Positions 44,864 through 55,000 of a DNA stretch of 64,000 bases are shown here, one piece after another. A program made the position numbers and the translations under genes. The DNA is from Chelydra serpentina (lineage: Eukaryota > Chordata > Testudines > Chelydridae). The stretch spans positions 558,001-622,000 of the forward strand of contig JBAIAC010000042.1 in assembly GCA_037349315.1 (NCBI GenBank). The letters are read 5' to 3'. Each line of letters starts with the position of its first letter. The first letter of the stretch is position 1. The notes beneath the pieces were generated by a model. The model did not search any database. It saw nothing but the letters and a program-made list of their open reading frames with translations, and was not told where the DNA came from.

Positions 44864-45768
44864 CGCTAAAGGATCTGGCTGTCTCACTGGCAGGGACTTT
44901 GCTTTCACTCCCAGTGAGGGTGAAGGGTGCTGCGTTTCTGCGCCTTTGTTTCCGGGCCCCTGATAAAAGGGATTAGTCCGAGTGCGAAGGTTTGTTCCCC
45001 TCTTCTAGGGGCTCCAGCCGAGTTAACTCCTGTCCTGTTATATCCCAAGCGCTGCCCTTAACCCAAGTCCTGGCCACACCCAAAGCCCCTTCACTCCAGT
45101 GCTTTTAGCGCTAGCACAACTCGGCAGCCGATCACCCAACGGCTCTGTGCAGGGCGAGGGTTAATTCACAGTGTGGCTGCTCTCACTCCAGCGAGGCTCA
45201 CTCCGAGGAGTTCACGCAGGTGTAGAAAACTCGAGTTAACGGCACAGTGAAGACCTAGCCTAAGTTTATTCCTCTTCTGCTTTTGTACAGTACCCCTGTT
45301 CTCCTCTTTCTCCCCCCAAAACACCATCCCCTTCTCTCTTGCCTTCAGCAATACCCTGATGTGCCCAGCAGTGCCAGTCCTACGCTCGTGATTTGGGCCC
45401 CACAAAAAATCACAAGACCCACTTAAAATCATGAGTTTTTTTTAAATTGTTTGTACAGCGCCTAGCACAGTGGAGTCCCTGGTCTCAGGGTGTCTATACA
45501 TACAGCGCTATACAAAGACGCTCGATGCAGATGGGAAAGAGCTCTCCTGTCGGCATAAAGAACCCACCCCTACCAGCAGCAGAAGCTATGTCAGCCGGAT
45601 ATGTTGGTGTAACTTACGTTGCTTAGGGGAAAGGGGCGAGTATTCACACCCCTGAGCGACATACGTTTCGCCGACATAGGCTGTTGTGTAGACGTAACCT
45701 AGGCTTAGGTTGGACGTTTTTCGGGGCAGGGACCATCGTTTTGTTCTGTGTCTGCGCAGCCCCTAGCA

Positions 45769-46045
45769 CGGCGGTTCTCAAACGATGGGTCGGGATCCCA
45801 AAGTGGGTCGCGGCTCTGTTTTAATGGGGCGCCAGGGCTGCCGTTAGACTTGCCGGGGCCCGAGGACTGAAGCCTGAGGGCTCCAGCCGTGGGCGGTGGG
45901 ACTCAGGTTATTAGTCCCCACCACCTGGGGCAGTGGGATTCAGACTTTGGGGTGGCGGGGGCTTCGGTTCCCCCCTCCTGGAGTCATGTTGTCATTTTTG
46001 TTGCCGGAAGGGGGTGGGCGATGCAATGACGTTTGAGAACCCCTG
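45769..46045. mobile_element. hAT-like element inserted in a MIR-like repeat
   Basis: CGGCGGTTCTCAAACGATGG at the left and GACGTTTGAGAACCCCTG at the right are inverted. The flanking sequence resumes the repeat motif GCAGCGCAGTGGGGTGCTGG interrupted at GCAGCCCCTAGCA. Confidence 0.7.
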
Positions 46046-46612
46046 CAGCGCAGTGGGGTGCTGGTCCATGACTGAGATCTTCATCGAAAAATAAAATAAT
46101 GACTAAATCAGAGCTGCTGGCTTCAAAAGCAGGGACAGGATCTAGGGCGGAGGCAGTCAGAACCAGGGGGCAGGAGGCAGAGTGCTTGGGTCCAGAATCG
46201 GGGACAGGGGGGCCTTCCCACGAGCAAAAAGCAACCAGACACAGAACCAGTGATACTCAGCTCAGCCCAGCAAGAGTGCACTCAGCATGAAACCGAAGCT
46301 GGCTCGATACACCCATGGGACGGGTCACAGTTGTGGGTTCCGCCTCTCTATTCCGAGAAAAGCAACTGCTAGCAGGAAGCAGCTCACTGCTGCTGCCTGC
46401 AAAGCTAAGGTAAGCAAGGGGACGCTGGAGGGAGGGTTTTGTATCTTCCACTGCGGTGCTGGGGCAGCAGGGACAGGGCGGGGCTGTAACTAACCCAATG
46501 CCAAGGCCCAGGGAGCAGGGCTGGAGGTGCGGGAGAGGGATGCCTCCCCCTTGCCCGCACTGAGGGTGGGAGGCAGGAAATGGGTCGGGGCCTCTTGATT
46601 CAACTCTCAAGT

Positions 46613-46728
46613 ACCAGAGGGGTAGCCGTGTTAGTCTGGATCTGTAGAAGCGACGAGTCCTGTGGCACCTTATAGACTACTGGAGCATAAGCTTTCGTGG
46701 GTGAATACCCACTTCGTCGGGACTTGTT
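46613..46728 (+). repeat. Fragment of the long-inverted-repeat MITE
   Basis: CCAGAGGGGTAGCCGTGTTA, CCTGTGGCACCTTATAGACT and AAGCTTTCGTGGGTGAATAC match the left arm of 3543-4117. The right arm is missing. Confidence 0.75.
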
Positions 46729-47015
46729 TGTAGCGTCTTGTATTTCAAATCACTGAAGTGGGGAAAGTGGCCCCCTGCCTTGCTCTGAAATTCGGCCGGG
46801 GCGTTAGTTGCTTCTGCCTGGGGCTGGCAGTTTTTCTTTCTTATTTTCGTTTTGCTTTCATTTCTATGGCACCAGGGAGGTCACTGTATCAAACAAAAGC
46901 CTCTCTCTAGTCAAAAGTTTGTTTGGGTGTTGTTGACACTGGGAGCACCTGCTCCTGGAATACAGTTTAATTGCCAAGGTGCAGCAGAAGAAGTGCTTGT
47001 CCCAGCCAGTCCAGG

Positions 47016-47259
47016 TAGGGTGACCAGATGGGAAGACCCGAAAATCGGGACTTCCCACACACACAAAAAAACCGCTCAACCAAACTTGTTGAGCAAAAAA
47101 AAACCGCTCAACCAAACTTGTTGAGCAAAAAAAAACTTCTGCGTCCGGAACCCGGAAAATCGGGACAAAAGGCATCCCGACCTGCCATCGGTCGGGACGC
47201 GGGACAAATGGTAGGAAATCGGGACGGTCCCGATAAAATCGGGACGTCTGGTCACCCTA
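47016..47259. mobile_element. hAT-like MITE (TAGGGTGACCAGA family), long copy 7
   Basis: TAGGGTGACCAGATGGG to CGTCTGGTCACCCTA with perfect flanks AGTCCAGG at 47008-47015 and 47260-47267. It is 244 bp, twice the usual size. The extra sequence holds a tandem pair of AACCGCTCAACCAAACTTG and TTGAGCAAAAAAAA at 47068-47130. Confidence 0.9.
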
Positions 47260-47799
47260 AGTCCAGGCAAGCCCTGGGCTGGCAGCAAACCTACCCAAAA
47301 CAGTACTGTCTGCTCTGCATCTGACACTGGTGGTTAAAGCCTCTGGCTTTTTCCAGAGGAGACAGGTCCTAAAGCCAGCAATTTGCAGCTGCAGAGGCAG
47401 TGTGGCCTAGTGCATACTGGCCTTTAGTCCAGTGGCTCTGCCCCTGGTCTGCTGGGTGAGTCACTTCCGGGCTCTGGGCCTCAGTTTCCCCACTTGTAAA
47501 ATGGGGATAAGGATCCTGACCTCCGTTGTAAAGTGCATCCCGATCTACTGATGGAATGCACGAGGTATTATTATTATTAAATTGGGTTTGTCAAAAATGT
47601 GACCAAGGAGATGCAAAAGAAGGTCTGTTTTTAAAAAACCATACTAGGGGGACTTAACATGATAGATACAATATAAAATAACAAGAGGCGATTCCTATCA
47701 AATCACTCTTATTTGTTTCCCCTCTGAGATAAACAGTCCCAGTCTTTCAAGAACATGCAGATTATTTGTATTTGTTATGTGTATTAAGGCTGTGCCTAG

Positions 47800-47900
47800 A
47801 GACCTCAGCTGAGATCCGGGCCCCATTGTGCCAGGCGCTGCAGACACACCGCGAGAGACAGTCCCTGCCCCAGAGAGCTTACAATCTAAATAGACAACGG
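47800..47900 (-). repeat. Single-copy relative of the 67-bp satellite monomer
   Basis: On the minus strand it reads GGGGCAGGGACTGTCTCTCG, then GGTGTGTCTGCAGCGCC and TGGCACAATGGGGCC. It is a dispersed-element copy with one monomer, carrying the AAGCTCTCTGG head that precedes it in MIR-like elements. Confidence 0.75.
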
Positions 47901-47973
47901 GTGGGAGAAAGGAAGGTTTATTATTAATCTACCCATTGTTCTGAGTGCTGTATTAATGGACCAGAGGATGAAT

Positions 47974-48165
47974 GAGGGATAGCTCAGTGGTTTGAGCATT
48001 GGCCTGCTAAACCCACGGTTGTGAGTTTATTTAGGGGGCCATTTAGGGATCTGGGGCAAAAAAATCTGTCAGGGGACAGTACTTGGTCCTGCTAGTGAAG
48101 GCAGGGGACTGGACTCGATGACCTTTCAAGGTTTTTCCAGTTCTATGAGATAGGCCTATCTCCAT
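47974..48165 (+). repeat. Tortoise PolIII/SINE
   Basis: GAGGGATAGCTCAGTGGTTT (A box), GCTAAACCCACGGTTGTGAG (B-box region), then TTTAGGGATCTGGGGC, TCTGTCAGGGGACAG and a tail GGACTCGATGACC ending near CTATCTCC. tRNA-headed with a CR1-like tail. Confidence 0.85.
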
Positions 48166-48277
48166 ATATTATCATATCATTATTGATTTATCTTATGGCA
48201 GAATCCAGGGAGCCCAATCAAGGGTCAGGGCCTCATTGTGTTAGGTGCTGTACATACCACTAATGAAGCAGATGGTC

Positions 48278-48728
48278 CAGGGGTGGCCAACCTGTGGCTC
48301 CGGGGCCGCATGCCCTGGAAGTTAATATGCGGCTCCTTGCATAGGTGCCGACTCTGAGGCTGGAGCTACAGGTGCAAACTTTTCAATGCACCAGGGCTGC
48401 TCACTGCTCAACCCCCGGCTCTGCCCCAGGTCCTGACCCCACTCCACGCCTTCCCCCAAGGCTCCTGCCCCTTCCCCTGAGCCTGCCGTGCCCTCACTCC
48501 TCCCCCTTCTCCCCCAGAGCCTCCTGCACACCGTGAAACAGCTGATTGTGTGGGCAGGAGGCACGGGGAGGGAAGGGGAGGCGCTGATTGGCGGGGCTGC
48601 CGGCAGGCGGGAGACGCTGGGGGCAGGAGCGGGGAGCTGATGTGGGACTGCTGACGTATTACTGCGGCTCTTTGGCAATGTACATTGCTAAATTCTGGCT
48701 CCTTCTCAGGCTCAGGTTGGCCACCCTG
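48278..48728. mobile_element. hAT-like element carrying a GC-rich element
   Basis: Termini CAGGGGTGGCCAACCTGTGG and CAGGTTGGCCACCCTG are inverted. Flanks AGATGGTC and AGATAGTC match at seven of eight. A GCATAGGTGCCGACTC-type GC-rich element sits inside (48340-48655). The host sequence is a MIR-like repeat whose halves (GTTAGGTGCTGTACATACC and AGTCCTTGCCCCAGAG) lie on either side. Confidence 0.85.
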
Positions 48729-48952
48729 AGATAGTCCTTGCCCCAGAGTGCTTAAAATCTAGGGGTCCGACAGGATGCAACTGGTTGTTGAAAGGGACAA
48801 ATGGGGGAGGGGTGAGTTGGGCAGATGAGGTGCTACTAAAACAAATAGTTTTGCAGAAGTCACAGCTTGTAAAAACTCTTGGTTGTTATATTACAGAGCC
48901 TAAAGGCAACGTCCAGTAAAGGACAACTGGATCCCTAGGCTCCTAGGAATAG

Positions 48953-49037
48953 ATGGGGAAAGGCAGACAGAATGAAAAAGTCGAGCCAGAGAAGCTGCTT
49001 AAAGTCCAAGGAGATGCAGAGAAAGGAGCAAAGCCAG
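48953..49037 (+). CDS. Candidate cytoplasmic (first) exon of CLEC2-like gene 2
   Basis: ATGG with A at -3 opens MGKGRQNEKVEPEKLLKVQG and continues to KGAKP. It reaches the donor CCAG|GTAACC in phase 1, the phase the membrane exon at 59077 needs. The charged 28-codon tail has the same exon length (85 nt) as exon 1 of the KLRB1-like gene. No sequence motif ties it to CLEC2, and the 10-kb distance weakens the call. Confidence 0.35.
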
Positions 49038-52000
49038 GTAACCAACTGAGTATAAATGCCCTGAGGAAAAGTTGCGAAGGGGCACTGAGTCACAGAGAGG
49101 GAACCAAACTTTCCAAAGAGGGAGGTGGGGACAAAAGGTATTTGGGCTCAGATCCATGGAAGATAGCAGCCTAAATTCCATCATGGAGCTGGGCCTTGGT
49201 CACCTCAGTGGAGTCCTCTGCACCGGCACCCAATTTATGTGCCACCTGTCACGTAATGCCACTGAGAGCAGGACAAGATGTGGGATCGGATGGAGGGAGA
49301 TGGATGGAATGATTGGCACAGAAAAGATACTTAAAGCCATGGGAGATCGGCCCCCAGGCAGGGTGTGTAGTGGAAAAAGATGAGGGCCAAGTTCTTTAAG
49401 CTTTAAAATGTAGCTGGCACATCCCCCAAAAACCTGTCTGGGCAAAGGTTGTGCACACCCACAACCTCACATGTGTGCATGCAATGGAACAGTGGTTGGG
49501 GCCGGTTGAATAACTGAGGCATGTGGTTGCCTGACTGGTTCTTGCGATTGAGCATTTCCGTGGGTGTAACACAGAAACATGCCTCGTTTTTTGGTCGATG
49601 CAACCTTTCGATCTTCTGGAAATGTGGGGCCGAATACCAGGGTGTCTTATAGACAACATCTCTACCTAGGGTGGGAAACAAAATAGAGGTGGTATCATCT
49701 GTGTATACAGCGCAGGTGAGACCATTACTGGATACCATCTCCACTTCTGATGTCCACACTTCATGAAGGATGTTGGCAAATTGGAAAGGATTCAGAAAAG
49801 TGTTACAAGACGGATTCGAGGTCTGGAAAACCTGCCTGAAGAATCTCAGTCTGTTTAGCTTAACAGAGGGAAAGTTAAGAGTTGACTTGATCGTGTTCTA
49901 TAAGCATCTACGCGGGGAGAAGATTTCTGAGAGAAGAGGGCTCTTCAAGCTAACAAAATTAAGGCAGAACAAGATCGAACGGCTGGAGGCTGAAGCGAGA
50001 CAAATACAGACTAGAAATATGGTGCAAAGTTTTAACAATGAGGGTGATTCACCACTGGAACATCTTGTCTGACGACATGGTGGATTATTCATTGCTTGGA
50101 GTCTAACAAGTCAGGAGTGGGTGTCTCTCTAACATCTCTGCTCCAACTCGAAGAGACATGAAGAGCTCAGTGGGTGGAATTCTCTGGCTTGTATTAGGCC
50201 AGACTAGATGGTCAGAGTGGGTCCTTCTGGTTTTAGACACTATGAAATAGGCAGCAGAAGCACTTCGATTCTACATCTACTCGTATTGAGGTCCCTGCTT
50301 GGTTTATCAGGGGGATTGAACCCAGTATCTCTGGCTCTAAAAGCATAAGCAGGTATTCTCTGCCTGAAGCCTTACCCAGTCCTATGCCTCTGAAGGCTTG
50401 GTCACATGCTGTCCCCCTACCTATGTCCCAAAATACCCTTTGGTTGTCCATAGTGCTGGTCTCGGGACAGCACCACAAAATACCCCTGGGCTTCCCAGGG
50501 GTCCCCATTGCTGAGTAGAGCTGGTGAGTGAGAGAGGAAGCTAGCAGAACTAGCTGGCGGAACTTGATTGGGTAGATAAAATAGCTCATAGTGAATAAAC
50601 AAAACCAGTGGTTTTGTGTTGACTTTTAAAAAGCAGCAGCTGTCTAAGCTGTTAAGGGAAGGGATGTGGGTGGGGGGAAGGGATGAGGGTCTATTTTCTA
50701 GCTACTGGGGGCCCCCAATAATCCCTCCCCCAACACCTGCAGGGCCCCCATGCAGCCCCTCCCCCCCAAGTTTTATTCCCTGGTATTTTTAGTAAAAGTC
50801 ATGGACAGGTCACGGGCCGCAAATTTTTGTTTATTGCCCAGGACCTTTTACTAAAAATACCCGTGACTAAAACATAGCCTTATTCATGATGAATAAATGA
50901 AACCAGTGGTTTTGTAAATGTCTGATCTGTTAAGGGAAGGGACGTGGGTGGGGGGATGGGATGAGGGTCTATTTTCTAGCTACTGGGGTCCACTCCCCCC
51001 AATAATACCTCTAAACAGTGGCCCTCAAGTAGCTCAGGGGAAGAGGTGCAGCTGGGGTGGGGATTTGAGGAAGGAGTCTGAATAGAGGCAGGGAGGGGGC
51101 GGAGTTGGGGTGGGGACTTTGGGGAAGGGGTTGGAATGGGGGCGGGGCAGGGGAGGTGGGGACATGGGCGGGGCCTTATTGAAGGGGTGGAGTCAGGGTA
51201 GGGCCGGGGGCAGAGGGGGGTCGAGCACCCACCGGCAGGAGCAGAAGTTGGCGCCTATGGTGGTGGGCAACTCTGTTCCTCTGGCCCAGTGGAACTCTCA
51301 ACTATAAGGGTAAAGCTGGTCTGTGTGGGAGACAGAACTTTCTTTGGGTATGGATCCCAGGCTGTGGCGTGGATTCCCCCAAGAACTAAGGACCATCACA
51401 AATGTCAGCATCTTCTGTTCCAAGGGCAAGGCACATTTCTTTGACCTGCCTTCTCTAATGCAGATATATGGCAACACATATATTTATAATAAAATAAGGC
51501 ACATCTCATCACAGCGAGACACTCCACTGCACATGCTTCTCCCTCTGGGGAGAGGCTGAGAGACCAAACATGTGACAGATGTGTAGCCATGTTTCTTAGT
51601 GCATGACTGGAAGGCAGTCAGATACAGTGATGAGCATGGTATGAAAACCTACTTTGAATAGAATAGACCTTACTGAAATGTTTTACATTTATTACTTTAT
51701 TAGAATGTACTGAAAATGATATAATTTAATAACTTTCCACTGAAAAGTTCAACTGTGCTGAAAACGATATACTGAAAACAATAGAGTGAAAACGATATAC
51801 TTTGATAGTTTTCCCGAGACAATTTCAACAAAATCAATACGTTCCCCCCAAATGCTTCAATTGCATCAAATCGGAATTTTCCAACAGAAATTTCAACCAG
51901 CCCCAGTGTTAGCACTGATGGAGGTGAGGGATAACTCAGTGGTTTGAGCATTGGCCTGCTAAACCCAGGATTGTGAGTTCAATCCTCAAGGGGGCCACTT

Positions 52001-55000
52001 AGGAATCTGGGGCAAAAATCTGTCAGGGGACAGTACTTGGTCCTGCTAGTGAAGGCAGGGGACTGGACTTGATGACCTTGAAAGGTCCTTCTAGTTCTAG
52101 GAGATTGGCATATCTCCATTTATTTTAATTTTTTTTTAATTGAAATTTCTCATTCATTCCTCCCCAGAAGTGTCCTTTGAGAGAATTTCTCATTCAAAAC
52201 ATCCCCCCTCTCCCCCCAAAAGGGACTTTTTAATATTATTTTCCCCCAAAACCTGAAAACGTTTCATTGCTCAAAACTGGAAACTTCTTTTTTGTGTGTG
52301 TGGTTTGTCCAAAAAACAGGAAAAAAACCCTAAGTTTTTCACAAAATATGTTTGCCACTGTCCAGCCAGCTCTGTGTGTTCAGCAAAAGTGCACATTCGA
52401 TTATGATTGAAAATGTGTCTCCATTGGCTGCAGGATGGATTTAAATCATGATCACTAGTCAGGAAGACACGATTTAATCATAGTTTTCTACATAAAAGCA
52501 CATTCTTGTTGGTTGTTATAACCTTAATACGATGTTAGAAGAAGGGGCAGGTTGACCCAGAGGCAGATTGAGTAGACGGGCTTCTTTATTGCGATATTTG
52601 TTCTCCTCGACCCAACTGTCGAGTAAGCACTGGATTAGTTACAGCACTCTTTTTATCTAAGTTAGTATGTAAACTCCTACATTTACTACAACCCCTCCAA
52701 AACCCTTATTAAGTAATAGGAATGCCCATACTATGATTATACCCGCCCCTATTTTCTATTTGCAGCATTACACATATTATACAGACATTTTTACCTTGAA
52801 AATACATTTGTGGTAATTGTAGCCGCAAGTTCCCTTAATCAGCCGTTCACAGGGGAGGGAGGAAGGAGCCATGACCCTGTGCTCGTTTATGTAGCTGAGA
52901 AAGGAAGGGAGGGGTAGATAATATTGCTCTACACAGAAAGTATCTTTTAGATTCCCACATTCCTTCTGCAGCTGCGAGTTTATCTGTCCCCAACAAGCTG
53001 AAGGGGAGGGCGAGGGATGACACTTATCTATCAAGTGAAGAAGGTGCCTGCCTGTGACTTTACTCCCTAATACCATGCCAGCATGCCAGCGGTTTCCCAG
53101 GTCTCTCCTTAACCCTTACATATCCCAACATACCTATTCTTCACAACTCAGAGATAGATGTAGGTTTCATTTTTAGAAGGTACACGCTATACATTTTTAA
53201 ACAGTGATTTATTCTGAAAACTTTTTAGATGAGTTTTACTGCGATATCAGAAAATGAATGATTGTTTGGCTATTTCATTTACCAAAGGTAACTGAAGCAG
53301 ATATTTATGAAGTCACTGGAAGGTGAACTATCTCTAATTCAAGAGGTTAATCAATAATATTTGGAGGATTTTCTTGCCAGGCTGTATTAGGAGAACATCA
53401 CCAGACAGACATTTAAATTGTTTTATTTAACTAAAACAACAACGTTAAGTATTCTGGATTTTTTTCTTCAACAGCAAACATAATATTTTAACAAAACAAG
53501 CATATGTCCCTCTCTTCTCACATTTATCTCCAGACTTCTCCTTGTCCAGATCTATTCTGCCCCCAACAATCTTCTATTCCTTTGAACTTTTTGAAACTTT
53601 GCACTTTTAGAGAGAGGTAAGGGATTGACTCTGTGTACACAAATTTGCAGAGGGACAATAGGGTTGAGGTCTGTTATTTCTCACCTCTATATATTTATTT
53701 ATTTATTTATTTAAAAACATTTTTGCTGTTAACAAGCACGTTATCTCTGGAGACACAAATCCACAGTTTGAGAATTGCAAAACTAAACATCTCTGATGGT
53801 ATCTTATAGACTGAGCACTGAGTCCCATTGGGTAGATAGAAAGATTAACCTAAATAATCTATACAGAAGCCTGTGGAACCCCATAAAATTGGGTCCCTAA
53901 TCCATGAACTATTGTAACTCATTTACCAAACTTTTCTTAAACATTACATGAATATATTGTCTCGTACTATAGAATTAGAATTTATAATCCCTATTCCATA
54001 ATGAGATATCTTTGAGCTATAATGTATCTTAATGAAAACTATCTTTAGATACGTTTTTTCCTCAAAAAGCAGTTTATCAAAAAAATCTGATTTAAATATT
54101 AAAAAATCCGATTTTTTTGATTTTTTAAAAAATCATTGATTTTTATCCACCCTGATTGGCTGGATCCCACAGTCTCCACAGGAAGTGTCTGACTGTGACC
54201 TACTGCTATTGAGAAGAGGTAAGGGGCGCTGTCTCTCTGACTCCTTCCCAGCATTCCCCTGGCAGATCAAGAGAGAGATTCATAGAGCTGAAGGCTGGGA
54301 GAAGCCATCAGGTCATCTAGCCCAGCGGTTCTCAAACTTTAGTAACCGAAGGACCCCCATTTTGATTTAAAATTTTGCCGTGGACCCCCCAAGCTGCCTC
54401 CCCTGCTCAGCCCCAGGCCCTGCCCCCACTCCTCCCCTTCTCCCAAGGCCCCACCCCTGCCCCTCCTCTTCCCCGCCTCCTTCCGCCCCCTCCCCTGTCC
54501 GAGCCCCGTCCCTGCTCCTCCCCCTCCCTCTCAGTGCCTGCGGCATGCCGCTGTATAGCTGTTCCCCAGCGTGCAGGAGGGGCTGGGAGGGAGGGGGAGG
54601 AGTTGATCAGCAGGGCCCGCAGACCCCCTGGAGTTCATCCACGGACCCCAGTTTGGGAAATGCTGATCCTGACCTCCCGTATAGCACAGACCATTAAATC
54701 TCACCCAAATACCCCTGCCTTGAGCCCAATAACTTCAGTTAAATGCAAGTATTTTAATCCTCAAGAGCCAAGCAGAGATCAGGAGAGCCTGCAGTGCCAC
54801 CAATGCCCGCTGTGCACCAAGCAGCACCCCAGCACCCCCAGATTCACCACTGGCATATCATTAGGGTACGTTTTCTACGGTCGGTCTTGTGAGGCATCGT
54901 TTTAAAAGTCTTGATCCGTTGAGCATTAATATCCTGTTGGATTGTATGTGCTGTCATTGGATGGGAAGTTATGAAGTTTTGCTACATGTGTGTTACTGAA

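Noticed and set aside
46287..46410. ATG-opened frame ending AAG|GTAAGC as a cytoplasmic exon for CLEC2-like gene 2
   Set aside because: It leaves in phase 0, but the membrane exon at 59077 needs phase 1.
7440..47259. Tc1/mariner assignment for the TAGGGTGACC elements because TA flanks each end
   Set aside because: The matching 8-bp sequences outside the TA show that TA belongs to the terminus and the duplication is 8 bp, as in hAT.
47974..48040. tRNA gene suggested by A and B boxes
   Set aside because: It is the head of a tortoise PolIII/SINE; the CR1-like tail follows directly and two other copies exist in the window.
54375..54905. 176-codon open frame, + strand
   Set aside because: It starts in the C-rich interior of an hAT-like element, is Pro/Ala-biased, and has no domain or splice support.
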